Positions 35,902 through 45,092 are shown, numbered from the stretch's first letter. The stretch: DNA of 64,000 nt from Loktanella sp. DSM 29012 (GCF_900110705.1 NZ_FOEJ01000008.1:22398-86397); one strand, 5' to 3'. Made by a program: numbers and translations. Notes: a model not told the origin generated them from the sequence alone.

Positions 35902-37148
35902 TGACTGACACGATGATTTCCGTGCGCGGCCTGGGCAAGCGCTACCTGATCGGCCACGACACCCAGCGCGCGACCACCCTGCGCGAGGGGCTGGCCCAGA
36001 CCGCCGCCAGCCTGCGGCGCAACCTGGGCCGCACCCTGCGCGGCGAACAGCTGCTGGCGGGCGACAGTGTCGAGGAATTCTGGGCGCTGCGTGATCTGGA
36101 GTTCGACGTCAAACGCGGCGATATCGTCGGCGTCGTGGGTGCCAACGGCGCGGGCAAATCGACCCTGCTCAAGGTCTTGTCGCGGATCACCGAACCAACC
36201 GAGGGGCAGGCGCGCATTACCGGACGCATGGCCAGCCTGCTCGAGGTCGGGACCGGATTTCATCCCGAACTGACGGGCCGCGAGAATATCTTTCTCAACG
36301 GGGCGATCCTGGGCATGAGCCGGGCCGAAATCCGCGCCAAGCTGGACGAGATCGTCGATTTCTCCGGCGTGGAAAAATTCCTTGATACCCCCGTCAAACG
36401 CTATTCCAGCGGCATGTCCGTCAGGCTGGCCTTTTCGGTGGCCGCCCATCTGGAACCCGAAATCCTGGTGGTGGACGAGGTGCTGGCCGTGGGCGATGCC
36501 GCGTTCCAGCGCAAATCCCTGGGCAAGATGGAACAGGTGTCACAAGAGGGGCGCACGGTGCTGATCGTCAGCCACAACCAGGGGTCACTGCGCAACCTGT
36601 GCAAGACAGGCATCCTGCTGCAAAAGGGCCGCCTGACCATGACCGGCACCATCGACGAGGTGCTGACCCGCTACGCAGGCGATCATGACAGCAACTCCAG
36701 CGCGATCACCGACAGCGGGCGCGACGGCGCCGCCTTTATCAGCCTGCGCATCGAAAGCCCGGCCAACAAGCTGCGCGGTGCTATCTGCGGTGCCCCCTGC
36801 GATATCGTGCTGGGCTACCGCACCGATCCCGAACGGGTGAAATCGCTCAGTTTCCGGATCGGGGTGCTGGATGCCTTTGGCAACCGGTTGACGCAGCTGT
36901 CATCTGACGATTTCGGCAAGACCTACGCCAGCACCCCGACCGGAGAGGTCCGTATCCACCTCGACCGTCTGCCGCTGGCGGCGGGCCGCTATACGCTGAA
37001 CCTGAACATGCTTTTGAATGGCAACCGACTACATCATCTGGCCAACGCCGCCGCAATCGATGTCGAACAGGGCGATTACCTGGGCACTGGCACCCTCAGC
37101 GGTAACACCCAAGTCGGGCCGGTGATCATCGACCATAGCTGGACCTGA
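35901..37148 (+). CDS. wzt: ABC polysaccharide exporter ATPase with C-terminal carbohydrate-binding domain
   Basis: A 415-residue Wzt. The ATPase has Walker A GANGAGKST (80-88), signature YSSGMSVRL (168-176), Walker B ILVVDE (188-193) and switch SHNQGS. Residues about 265-415 form an extra beta-rich domain (GYRTDPERVKSLSFRIGVLD to LSGNTQVGPVIIDHSWT) like the one that in E. coli Wzt recognises the finished polymer's capped end. Export here may therefore need terminal modification, plausibly by the sulfo-, methyl- or acetyltransferases nearby. Confidence 0.93.
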   Translation: MTDTMISVRGLGKRYLIGHDTQRATTLREGLAQTAASLRRNLGRTLRGEQLLAGDSVEEFWALRDLEFDVKRGDIVGVVGANGAGKSTLLKVLSRITEPTEGQARITGRMASLLEVGTGFHPELTGRENIFLNGAILGMSRAEIRAKLDEIVDFSGVEKFLDTPVKRYSSGMSVRLAFSVAAHLEPEILVVDEVLAVGDAAFQRKSLGKMEQVSQEGRTVLIVSHNQGSLRNLCKTGILLQKGRLTMTGTIDEVLTRYAGDHDSNSSAITDSGRDGAAFISLRIESPANKLRGAICGAPCDIVLGYRTDPERVKSLSFRIGVLDAFGNRLTQLSSDDFGKTYASTPTGEVRIHLDRLPLAAGRYTLNLNMLLNGNRLHHLANAAAIDVEQGDYLGTGTLSGNTQVGPVIIDHSWT

Positions 37149-37156
37149 GACCGGCA

Positions 37157-37963
37157 ATGGCGCGCAGTTTGAAATCATGGCTCTTTGGTCACGGCATTTC
37201 ATTCAGCGTGCTGCGACCGGGCCAGCGGGCGCGCTTATTGCGCCAAACTAACAGCCGGGCCAGCGATGTCTACATGTGTTCCTTTCCACGCTCGGGCAAC
37301 ACCTGGACCCGGATGATCGTGGCCTTTGTGCTGGACCCGACACTGGATGACGTGGATCTGGATGTGATCGACAGGCTGGTGCCGCGCAGCCGCGAGGCGG
37401 ACCACAGCACGGCCACCCCGCGGGTGCTGAAAAACCACACACCTGCCTTTGATCTGTTTCCGCGCGTGATCTACAACGTGCGCGACGGGCGTGATGCGAC
37501 CCTGTCGAACCATGCCTACCAGGACAAGGTCGGCAGCTACGCCGGCGACCGGCTGACCTATATCGCGGACCGGGCCGGGCGGCCCTTTGGCCTGTGGCAT
37601 GATCATGTCCGGCAGGCGCTGGCCTATCAGCGCCGCTATCCCGACCGGTTCCTGATGCTGCGCTACGAGGATCTGCGCCACGATCCCGCAGCCCAGATCC
37701 GCCGCGTGGCGGATTTTCTGGGCAAATCCGTGAGCGATGACCGCATCGCTCGGATCATCGCATTGACCGATCTGGACCGGCAACGCGCGCGGGCCACCAG
37801 CGACGACCCGCGCAAGGCCCATACCCTGCAAACCGGCGCGGTCGGTGGCTGGCGCGACCGCATGACCTCAGACGAGATCAGGCTGTTCGAGGCCCTCTCT
37901 GCCCCTGAACTGAAGCTGTTGGGCTACCCGCTCAGCACCGATCCGCAGGAGGGGACAGGATGA
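37157..37963 (+). CDS. Sulfotransferase family 1-like protein
   Basis: A 268-residue PAPS-dependent sulfotransferase. The 5'-phosphosulfate loop is CSFPRSGNTW (41-50), the 3'-phosphate motif YNVRDGRDATLSNH (about 106-119), and the C-terminal PAPS-contact region has GAVGGWRDRM. Cytoplasmic; likely sulfates a glycan precursor. It follows wzt by 8 bp and its stop overlaps the acetyltransferase start, so sulfation is tied to this exporter. No PAPS synthesis genes are in the window. Confidence 0.9.
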   Translation: MARSLKSWLFGHGISFSVLRPGQRARLLRQTNSRASDVYMCSFPRSGNTWTRMIVAFVLDPTLDDVDLDVIDRLVPRSREADHSTATPRVLKNHTPAFDLFPRVIYNVRDGRDATLSNHAYQDKVGSYAGDRLTYIADRAGRPFGLWHDHVRQALAYQRRYPDRFLMLRYEDLRHDPAAQIRRVADFLGKSVSDDRIARIIALTDLDRQRARATSDDPRKAHTLQTGAVGGWRDRMTSDEIRLFEALSAPELKLLGYPLSTDPQEGTG

Positions 37964-38592
37964 TCGCATCCTTGCGTGCACGGCGCGGGCAACTGGTGGG
38001 CGTCATGCGGGGCCTTGTGTTGCGACGGTGGGTGCGCGTCACCGGACCGGGTCGGCTGGTGGTCGAGGCTGGCGTGCGTGCCGCAGCCGCTTCTGACGCC
38101 TGCATCACAATGTCGGACGGTCTGCTGCATCTGGGCGCGCGCTGGCCGCATTTCGTGGCCCTGCCCTGCGTGCTCAAGCTCGACTCCGGGGCTGCGATCA
38201 CGGTGACGGGGCGGTTTCGGCTGCATACGGGGTTCGTCTGTGCGCTGGCACCGGGGGCGCGGCTGACGCTGGGGTCGGGCTACATGAATTATCGCGGCAC
38301 CATCGATTGTTTTGCGGATATCCGTATCGGTGACCGGGTCGCCATCGGACCTGACGTGGTGATCCGCGATTCCGACAATCACGGTCTGGCGGGGCGCGGC
38401 TCTGCGACAGCACCTGTGGTGATCGGGAATGATGTCTGGATCGGACAGCGTGCGATGATCCTCAAGGGGGTGACCATCGGTGACGGGGCTGTTGTCGCGG
38501 CGGGCGCTGTCGTCACCCGCGATGTGGCGCCGCGCAGCCTGGTCGGCGGTGTGCCGGCCCGGGTGCTGCGCACGGATGTGCAGTGGCAATGA
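37960..38592 (+). CDS. Hexapeptide-repeat O-acetyltransferase
   Basis: A 210-residue left-handed beta-helix acyltransferase. The hexapeptide region starts around residue 95 and has IGDRVAIGPDVVIRDSDNHG (catalytic-type His), then IGNDVWIGQRAMILKGVTIG and GAVVTRDVAPRSLVGGVPAR. A variable N-terminal section (1-90) may set acceptor choice. Acetyl-CoA-dependent modification of a sugar is expected. ATGA overlaps join it to the genes on both sides. Confidence 0.88.
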   Translation: MIASLRARRGQLVGVMRGLVLRRWVRVTGPGRLVVEAGVRAAAASDACITMSDGLLHLGARWPHFVALPCVLKLDSGAAITVTGRFRLHTGFVCALAPGARLTLGSGYMNYRGTIDCFADIRIGDRVAIGPDVVIRDSDNHGLAGRGSATAPVVIGNDVWIGQRAMILKGVTIGDGAVVAAGAVVTRDVAPRSLVGGVPARVLRTDVQWQ

Positions 38593-39560
38593 CCACCGCC
38601 CCCGATATCATCCTTGCGCTGGCCGCATTGCGCCCGGCGGAGGCGATCGCGCCGCCGCCTGCGCTGCTGGATCGCACTGCGCTGGATGTGCCGCTGGCGG
38701 ACCCGGATGCGGTCGATCACTGGGCCGGACAGGTCCTTGCAGGGCAAAGCCTGCCTGGTGGTCTGCGGATCGCGCTGGATCTGGACGACACGCTGCTGCA
38801 CGGTAGCCAGACCTGTCCCGCGCTTTGGGATCGGGGCGGCTATGGTGATCCTGCCATCGTGCCGGGCTGGCGCTATGACCGGATGCAGGTGTCATGGCGC
38901 GGGCGGCTGCATCTGCTGCGCGGGCGGCCGCGCTATGATGCCGTGGACCGCAGGCACCACCCGGCCCTGACCGCGCCGCGTATCGTGGTCACTCCGGACC
39001 TGCCGATGCTGTCGGTGCTGGGCTGGTTGCAGACCCGTGGTGCGGTCCTTGGTCTGGCCACGGCCAGTGCGCGCACCCGTGTCGATCTGCTGCTGGACCG
39101 CCTGCCTGCCCTGCGCGCGCTGGTGGGTCCCCGTGTCATGGCGGCCGAGGATCTGGCCCATCGCCTGACCACCGCCCCCGACGACGCGGACCCGCTGTGG
39201 TCCGCTGCGGCCCCGGCCCATGCCGCCCGCCCCCTGTCGCTGGCGGCCAAGACGCCCTGGGCGCTGGCCCCGCTGTGGGACGGGGCGGGCTATGACCTGC
39301 TGGTGGACGATTCCGCCGTGACCGCCGCCTTGATGGATACCGCCGGGCTGGGCGACCGCCTGCTGCATATCCCGGGCGGTGCGCTGTCGCCCGCGGCCGG
39401 ATGGGCCAATGCCGCGGCCCTGCTGCGCCGTCTGGCGGGCCTGCCGGCACTGGACAGCATCCCCGCCCCGCCGCCCGTGGGCGCGCTGCGGATCGAGGAC
39501 CCGCTGTATTGGCCCTGCCTGCATCTGTCCGACCAGTTCGAGGATCCCGCCCATGGATAG
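38589..39560 (+). CDS. HAD-superfamily hydrolase-like protein
   Basis: A 323-residue protein with the four HAD motifs in order: I LDLDDTLL (Asp64, Asp66), II ATAS with a following Thr, III a Lys in LAAKTPWAL, and IV LLVDDSA. Asp nucleophile and general acid are intact, so it is probably a phosphatase. Residues 80-150 (WDRGGYGDPAIVPGWRYD and the following) are a cap-like insertion I do not recognise. Overlaps its neighbours at both ends within the polysaccharide operon. It might dephosphorylate a sugar-phosphate; the substrate is unknown. Confidence 0.72.
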   Translation: MTTAPDIILALAALRPAEAIAPPPALLDRTALDVPLADPDAVDHWAGQVLAGQSLPGGLRIALDLDDTLLHGSQTCPALWDRGGYGDPAIVPGWRYDRMQVSWRGRLHLLRGRPRYDAVDRRHHPALTAPRIVVTPDLPMLSVLGWLQTRGAVLGLATASARTRVDLLLDRLPALRALVGPRVMAAEDLAHRLTTAPDDADPLWSAAAPAHAARPLSLAAKTPWALAPLWDGAGYDLLVDDSAVTAALMDTAGLGDRLLHIPGGALSPAAGWANAAALLRRLAGLPALDSIPAPPPVGALRIEDPLYWPCLHLSDQFEDPAHG

Positions 39561-40428
39561 TGTCGCCATCATCGTCATCAATCGTGACCGCCCCGACCTG
39601 ACCGACGCCGTCGTGGAACAGGTCCGCGACATGGGGGCCGGGCTGGATGTGGGGCTATACGTGGTCGAGGCCGGCAGCAGCCCGCAGGGCCGGTCGCGCC
39701 ATGCCACCCACAGTTTCCATGACCCGACCTACCGGGGGCGCTATTTCGCGTTCAATCAGGGGTTGGCATTTGCCCATGCGGACAGGCCCGCCTGGGATTA
39801 CTACTGGTTCGTGTGCAACGACATCGTCTTTGCCCCCGGTCAGGACACGCTGCGGCTGTTGTGGGAGGCCATGCAGACCGACCCCGCGATGGCCGCGATC
39901 GGCCCGGGAGAGCCAGAGGCCGACGATTATCAGGGCTGTTTTCCCAAACCGGGACGCCAGTGGCACAAGGCCTCGACGATCCACGGGTTGGCCATGCTGC
40001 TGCGGGGGGATGCCTATCGTGAGGTCGGCTATTGCAGCCCGCGGTTCCACTATTCCCAGGGGGCCGGGACCGAATTCGCCTATAACGTCTATCGCGCGGG
40101 CTGGTTTCTGGCCTATTCGGATGTGGCGACACTCTATCATGCGCCAGGTGGCAGCACCTACGGTCAGGTCGTGCCGCTGTCGCGCCATGAATACCAGCGC
40201 CGCGCGCGCAATTTCGCCGCGAAGGAGCTGCGCCGCCTCTACGGTCCCAACTGGGACGAGGTGTTCACCGCCGTGCTGCCGCCGGATGTCGAGGACAATA
40301 CCTTTCCCTGGCAGAAACAGGTCTGGGAAACCAGGCTGCGCCGCAACTACAAGGCCGATTTCCCCCGGTTCTTTCGCGCGGGCTCGCGTGTGAAACAGGC
40401 CCTGCGCCGCCTGATCGGGCGCGGCTGA
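39553..40428 (+). CDS. GT2-like glycosyltransferase
   Basis: A 291-residue GT-A enzyme. It opens VAIIVINRDRPDLTDAVVEQ; VEAGSSPQG occupies the usual nucleotide-binding loop, WFVCNDIVFAPG the metal-binding region (ND in place of a classic DxD), and GLAMLLRGDAYREVG the acceptor loop. The C-terminus is basic. Donor sugar not predictable. Starts inside the end of the HAD gene. Confidence 0.75.
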   Translation: MDSVAIIVINRDRPDLTDAVVEQVRDMGAGLDVGLYVVEAGSSPQGRSRHATHSFHDPTYRGRYFAFNQGLAFAHADRPAWDYYWFVCNDIVFAPGQDTLRLLWEAMQTDPAMAAIGPGEPEADDYQGCFPKPGRQWHKASTIHGLAMLLRGDAYREVGYCSPRFHYSQGAGTEFAYNVYRAGWFLAYSDVATLYHAPGGSTYGQVVPLSRHEYQRRARNFAAKELRRLYGPNWDEVFTAVLPPDVEDNTFPWQKQVWETRLRRNYKADFPRFFRAGSRVKQALRRLIGRG

Positions 40429-40429
40429 C

Positions 40430-41695
40430 ATGCGGGTGCTGGCGCTTTCGACGACGGACTGGCGCGGGGGGGCTGCGCGGGTCGCCCATTACCTGACGCA
40501 AGGGCTGCGGGATCGCGGCATCCACGCCGACCTTTTGGTCGCGACCAAGACGTCGGATGCGGATTTCGTCCAGACTATCGACGCCCCACCCGCGCCGCGC
40601 CGTGGGTTGAAGCGGCGCGTGGTGCAGAGGCTGGGCTACGGTGCGCTGAACCTGTTGTCGCCCAACGGGCCAGTGGCCTTTGATCCCGCGCGACTGGCGG
40701 ATTACGACGTGGTGCACCTGCACGACGTGCCGCCCGTCAGCCTGCTGGATCTGGTCCGCCGGCTGGACAAGCCCATCGTCTGGACCGTGCATTCCATGGC
40801 GCCGCTGACGGGCAACTGCGTCTATCCCTACGGCTGTGACCGCTGGATGCGGCGCTGCGGGTCCTGTCCGCAGTTCGGCCAGTGGCCGCTGATCTATCAG
40901 GCCCGCGACGCGAGTGCCGAGATCCTGACCGCCCGCCGCCTGGCCTACGGGCGGATGCGGTTTCAGGCCGTGGGGGTCAGCCAATGGATCACCGACCGGA
41001 TCGCGGAGAGCGTCATGGGCGGCCAGCCCCGCCATACGGTGCAGAACCCCAGCTGGCGGCCTGACTATTATCCGACAGACCGGGCGGCGGCGCGCGCCGC
41101 ACTGGGCATCCCCGACGACGCCTTTGCCGTCATGGTGTCGGTGTCGGGCAATGCGCTGGACCTGCGCAAGGGGCTGGACATCACCGCCGCCGCCACCCGG
41201 GAAATCCGCGCCACATGGCCCGATGCCGACCGCCTGTTCCTGTTACCCACGGGGATCGTGCCGCCCGACGGTGACATGGCCGCCCTGCTGCGCGACATCC
41301 CCGGCCTGCCCCCGCGCATGATCGAGGATACCGCCACCCTGCGCCGCTACTACACCGCCGCCGACGTGGTCTGGCATCCGTCGCGCGCCGACACCAGTTC
41401 GATGGTCAGCCTCGAGGCCTTTGGCTGTGGCACACCGGTGATCGCGGCCGCCGTGGGCGGTGTGCCAGAGATCGTGCGCGACGGCGTGTCGGGCCTGCTG
41501 ATTCCGCCCGATGATCCTGCAGCCCTTGTCACCGCCACCCGCCGCCTGATCCGCGATCCCGCACTGATGGACCGCTTGCGGGCTGGCGCATTGGCCACAG
41601 CCCGCGACCACAACCCAGACCGGTTCATTGACGCCTACCTTGCCATCTATCAAAAGGCAGGCGCGTTCCCGTCCCCGTCAAAGGATATCCCGTGA
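40430..41695 (+). CDS. GT4 glycosyltransferase
   Basis: A 421-residue GT-B retaining enzyme. The N-terminal domain begins RVLALSTTDWRGGAARVAHYL; DYDVVHLHDV and WTVHSMAPLTGNCVYPYGCD are typical of GT4 enzymes in exopolysaccharide clusters. The C-terminal domain has VWHPSRADTSSMVSLEAFGCGTP (the E-x7-E donor site) and AVGGVPEIVRDGVSGLL. Linked by overlap to the next gene. Donor unknown. Confidence 0.9.
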   Translation: MRVLALSTTDWRGGAARVAHYLTQGLRDRGIHADLLVATKTSDADFVQTIDAPPAPRRGLKRRVVQRLGYGALNLLSPNGPVAFDPARLADYDVVHLHDVPPVSLLDLVRRLDKPIVWTVHSMAPLTGNCVYPYGCDRWMRRCGSCPQFGQWPLIYQARDASAEILTARRLAYGRMRFQAVGVSQWITDRIAESVMGGQPRHTVQNPSWRPDYYPTDRAAARAALGIPDDAFAVMVSVSGNALDLRKGLDITAAATREIRATWPDADRLFLLPTGIVPPDGDMAALLRDIPGLPPRMIEDTATLRRYYTAADVVWHPSRADTSSMVSLEAFGCGTPVIAAAVGGVPEIVRDGVSGLLIPPDDPAALVTATRRLIRDPALMDRLRAGALATARDHNPDRFIDAYLAIYQKAGAFPSPSKDIP

Positions 41696-42579
41696 TCGGC
41701 AGACTCCTCTACAAGGCGCGCCATCTGGCCCGCCAGTCGCCCCGGCTGATCTACGCCCGCGATATCGTCCGGCCCCGCATCCTGAACACCGCGCCGGTGA
41801 CAGGCACCACCGATACTGACGCCGAACTGCATGTTCTGACCTCGACCGGGGACTGGCTGAACCTGATCTGGTCGCTCAAGAGCTTCTATGCGCAGACCGG
41901 CCGGTCCTATGCGCTGGCAATCCATGGCGACCCCGACCTGCCCGCAGAGGCGGTCACCGCCCTGCGCCATCATTTCCCCGATGCCCGCGTGATTGAACAA
42001 TCGGACGCCCGCGATGCGGTGCTCGACAGCCTGTCGGGCCATCCGCGCTGCCGCCGCCTGCGCGAAACCAACACCCTGTCGATCAAGAGTTTCGATTTCG
42101 CGCATTTCCTGAACAGCGACCGGATGATCCTGTTCGACAGCGATTTGTTGTTCTTTGACCGGCCTACCGCCTTTCTGGACCGGCTGGACGACCGCAACCG
42201 CCGGGTGAACGCCTATAACGCCGATGTGGATACCGCCTATGCGGTGGATATCGACACGATCCGCGCCCATGGCTTTGACATTGTCCCGCAGATCAATTCG
42301 GGCTTCGGGTTGGTGCACCGCGACAGTCTCAACCTTGACTGGATGGAGGAATTTTTAGGGATTCCGGGCATGATGGAAGGGCATTTCTGGCGCATCGAAC
42401 AGACCCTGTTTGCCCTGTCAGGGTCGCGTTTCGGGGCCGAACTGCTGCCCGAGGATTACCGCGTGTTCCTGCAAGGGGATGTGGGTGACAAACCCTATCG
42501 CCACTATGTCGGTGCGGTCCGCAACCAGATGTATACCGAAGGCATGCGGCGTCTGCAGGGGGCACTGCTAACGACATGA
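41692..42579 (+). CDS. Putative GT-A glycosyltransferase (GT8-like)
   Basis: A 295-residue protein with GTG start preceded by AAAGGAT. It has LHVLTSTGDWLNLIWSLKSF, then DRMILFDSDLLFFDRPTAF with a DxD, and PQINSGFGLVHRDSLNL, the order seen in GT8-type nucleotide-sugar transferases. I do not see the full GT8 signature, so the family is tentative. It is coupled to the genes on both sides. Confidence 0.65.
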   Translation: MIGRLLYKARHLARQSPRLIYARDIVRPRILNTAPVTGTTDTDAELHVLTSTGDWLNLIWSLKSFYAQTGRSYALAIHGDPDLPAEAVTALRHHFPDARVIEQSDARDAVLDSLSGHPRCRRLRETNTLSIKSFDFAHFLNSDRMILFDSDLLFFDRPTAFLDRLDDRNRRVNAYNADVDTAYAVDIDTIRAHGFDIVPQINSGFGLVHRDSLNLDWMEEFLGIPGMMEGHFWRIEQTLFALSGSRFGAELLPEDYRVFLQGDVGDKPYRHYVGAVRNQMYTEGMRRLQGALLTT

Positions 42580-43643
42580 CCGGCGGGGGTGACATGCAGG
42601 TGCGTGCGGCCCCCGACTGGCGGCAGGGCAATCCCTATCAGCAGCTTTTGGCACAGGCCCTGTCGCCCTTGGGTGTCGATGTGACCTTTCCCCGTGGCTA
42701 CCGGCGCGGGTTGCCGCTGTGGCGCGACCTGCGCAGCGCGCCCCGCCCCCAGATCCTCCATCTGCACTGGCCAGAGGCCTATCTGCGCCGCACCGCCCCG
42801 CTGCTGCGCGCAGCCTACGTCCTGCGCACACTGGCCGATCTGGCCCTGGTCAAACGTGGCGGCACGCGACTGGTCTGGACCGCGCATAACCTGACCGGCC
42901 ATGACACCGCGACACCGCGGCTCGATCTGGTCTTTGCCCGGCGGCTGGCCGGGCTGGCCGACCGGATCATCACCCATGGCGACGGCGCGCGCGATGCGGT
43001 CCTGGACCGGCTGGGCGCGGATCCGGCCCGGATCACGGTGATCCCCCACGGCACGTTTCGCGATGTCTACGGCCCCGCACCCGACAGGGTCACCGCGCGC
43101 GCGGCCCTGGGGCTGGACCCCGATGCGCCGCTGGCGCTGTTTTTCGGCATGATCAGACCCTACAAAGGCGTTTTGCCCCTGCTTGACGCATGGGACGCGC
43201 TGGGGATGCAGCGCGGAACCGCCCAGCTGATGATCGCGGGCGAGGCCCCTGATCCCGCCCATGCCAGTGCCACCCGCGCCCGCGCGCAGCATCTGCCGCA
43301 GGTCCGGCTGGATATGGGCAAGGCGCCGGACGACCGGGTGCCGCTTCTTCTGGCCGCCGCCGATGTGCTGGTGCTGCCCTTTGCGGCCAGCCTGACCTCG
43401 GGCACGGTGACGCTGGCGCAGGATTACGGCGTGCCGGTGGTTGTGCCCCGCACCCCCGGCACGGCAGAGGCCCGCAACGCGGTCATTGCAGATGACACCA
43501 CCCCCGGCCCGCTGGGACAGGCCATATTGCAGGCCCTCGCCCTGCCGCGCGGCCCCCGCACCCCGGACCCCGCCACCGGCTGGGACCGCGTCGCGGCACA
43601 GCATCGTGCTGTCTTTGAACAGGCGCTGGAGGCCGGGAGATGA
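42576..43643 (+). CDS. GT4-like glycosyltransferase
   Basis: A 355-residue GT-B enzyme. The N-terminal half has PQILHLHWPEAYLRRTAPLL and LVWTAHNLTGHD; the C-terminal half has ITVIPHGTFRDVYGP, LFFGMIRPYKGVLPLLDAWD, and VLVLPFAASLTSGTVTLAQDY in place of the usual E-x7-E segment. It resembles enzymes that transfer mannose or glucose in succinoglycan-type loci. Last gene before an abrupt drop in GC. Confidence 0.82.
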   Translation: MTGGGDMQVRAAPDWRQGNPYQQLLAQALSPLGVDVTFPRGYRRGLPLWRDLRSAPRPQILHLHWPEAYLRRTAPLLRAAYVLRTLADLALVKRGGTRLVWTAHNLTGHDTATPRLDLVFARRLAGLADRIITHGDGARDAVLDRLGADPARITVIPHGTFRDVYGPAPDRVTARAALGLDPDAPLALFFGMIRPYKGVLPLLDAWDALGMQRGTAQLMIAGEAPDPAHASATRARAQHLPQVRLDMGKAPDDRVPLLLAAADVLVLPFAASLTSGTVTLAQDYGVPVVVPRTPGTAEARNAVIADDTTPGPLGQAILQALALPRGPRTPDPATGWDRVAAQHRAVFEQALEAGR

Positions 43644-43665
43644 GCATTTCAAGAGGGGAACAGAT

Positions 43666-44541
43666 TTGAAACCAACTCTTTTGATGGCGCAAACGGGAGG
43701 ACAGCTAGGCAACCAGCTCTTTCAAGCAGCGCATCTTGTTGCGCTTGGCGCAGAAACAGGACTGCGTGTTCTAAATCCGGCATTCCATGCGTATGCTGAT
43801 GCTTTTGTTGGGTCACGACCAGGAGCAGTTCCGACCTATCCCACGTCAGTTCAGAGACCAGGCACCACAAAAATTAGAAAAAAAACCCATGATATTCTTT
43901 TGACGGGTGCTAAAATTATTCGGCGCATGCCGAGCAACGCTCTGGCGCAAAGCATCACCTGCGAGGGTTTTACGCCAGCTTATGATATTGATTTAAGCGA
44001 GCCAGCCCGATTGGCAAAGCTTATGAACACCCCTGTGACTGCATTGTTTGGCTGGCGCTTCAGAAACACCACTCTCACGAAGAAACACGATACGACCATT
44101 CGCTCATATTTTCGTTTTGAAAATACTGCTGCTTCGGATCATGTCATCAGACAGGCACGTCTAGAAGCGGATATTATCATTGGGCTACATGTGCGGCATG
44201 GCGATTATGCCGTATTTCAAAATGGCCGATACTTTCTAACGCTAGAAGAATACCTTATCGCCGCACGCCATGTTGCAGAACAATGTGTGCCACGCCGAGT
44301 ATCAATTATGGTTTTTTCAGATAGTCCTCAAGATCTGCCATCTAGCCCCAACATGAACATCATTAGGGGGCCAGGATCCGTGATCGGTGACCTTCAAGCT
44401 ATGAGCCAATGCGATTATATTATTGCGGTCCCAAGCACATTCAGCCGGTGGGCTGCCTTCGTTGGCCGCGTGCCGCTCGGTTTAATTGCGCGCGATCAAG
44501 TTAAATTGAGTATTTCACAATTCAGGAATATCCAATGCTGA
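43666..44541 (+). CDS. GT11 (alpha-1,2-type) fucosyltransferase-like protein
   Basis: A 291-residue enzyme from a TTG start with AGAGGGG eight bases upstream. GT11 signatures are GGQLGNQLFQAA (11-22), GLHVRHGDYAVF (about 173-184; the family usually has HxRRGDY, here HVRHGDY), SIMVFSDSPQDL and DLQAMSQCDYIIAVPSTFSRW. GDP-fucose is the expected donor and is made on this replicon. The gene is much AT-richer than those around it and has few rare shadow frames, signs of transfer. The Arg-to-His change is in a donor-binding motif, so activity or donor could differ. Confidence 0.85.
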   Translation: MKPTLLMAQTGGQLGNQLFQAAHLVALGAETGLRVLNPAFHAYADAFVGSRPGAVPTYPTSVQRPGTTKIRKKTHDILLTGAKIIRRMPSNALAQSITCEGFTPAYDIDLSEPARLAKLMNTPVTALFGWRFRNTTLTKKHDTTIRSYFRFENTAASDHVIRQARLEADIIIGLHVRHGDYAVFQNGRYFLTLEEYLIAARHVAEQCVPRRVSIMVFSDSPQDLPSSPNMNIIRGPGSVIGDLQAMSQCDYIIAVPSTFSRWAAFVGRVPLGLIARDQVKLSISQFRNIQC

Positions 44542-45092
44542 CTCCGAAAACAAAGATCAAATTCTCTGTCAAGGCGCTGCGCCGCGCGCTCTGGCCCCAG
44601 ATCACGCCGCGCCGCTTTGACGTGCTGGTCTGCTCGCCCGGCGGGGTGGGCACCACATTCGTGATGAAACACCTGCACCAGTTCGTCAAAACAAACGCGG
44701 CCCACGATCAGGACGGGCTGAAACATCCCGCCCGTCCGCCATTGTTCCTGCGCGGGCGGCCGCGCATTCTGTTCATCCACGGCGATCCCGACGTGGCCCT
44801 GCGCAGCATCATCCGGCGCGGATTCTTTCCCTATCAGGCGGCCAAGCTGGGGCTGCCCGCCTGTGTGGTCTTGGGGGATACACCGCTGGGTCAGCGGCTT
44901 TATCTGCGGGGTCAGGCGCGGCAGCTGGCCCGTTTCAAACGCTACCGGGGTGATGTGCTCTGTGTTGCGTTTGACGAGATCTGGGACCGGCTGGATGACA
45001 TCGCCCGCTTTGCCGGTGTGGACCCTGCCACCTTTGCCCGCGATTTCCCGCCCCGGCGCGCCCGCGCCAGCCAGCCAGAGGGTGCCGCGTGA
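44535..45092 (+). CDS. Small sulfotransferase-like P-loop protein
   Basis: A 185-residue protein. VLVCSPGGVGTTFVMKHLHQ (about 30-49) resembles the PAPS loop of sulfotransferases, and ILFIHGDPDVALRSIIRRGF (about 78-97) matches the position and style of the 3'-phosphate motif. It is shorter than usual, and the loop carries GGVGTT in place of KTG/RSG. It overlaps the GT11 and GT2 genes, so probably modifies the fucosylated unit. A sulfotransferase is the best reading but not certain. Confidence 0.55.
   Translation: MLTPKTKIKFSVKALRRALWPQITPRRFDVLVCSPGGVGTTFVMKHLHQFVKTNAAHDQDGLKHPARPPLFLRGRPRILFIHGDPDVALRSIIRRGFFPYQAAKLGLPACVVLGDTPLGQRLYLRGQARQLARFKRYRGDVLCVAFDEIWDRLDDIARFAGVDPATFARDFPPRRARASQPEGAA

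Noticed and set aside
35901..37148. wzt and kpsT as parts of the same exporter
   Set aside because: They differ in length and C-terminal domain and sit in separate operons 31 kb apart; wzt is coupled to its own permease wzm.
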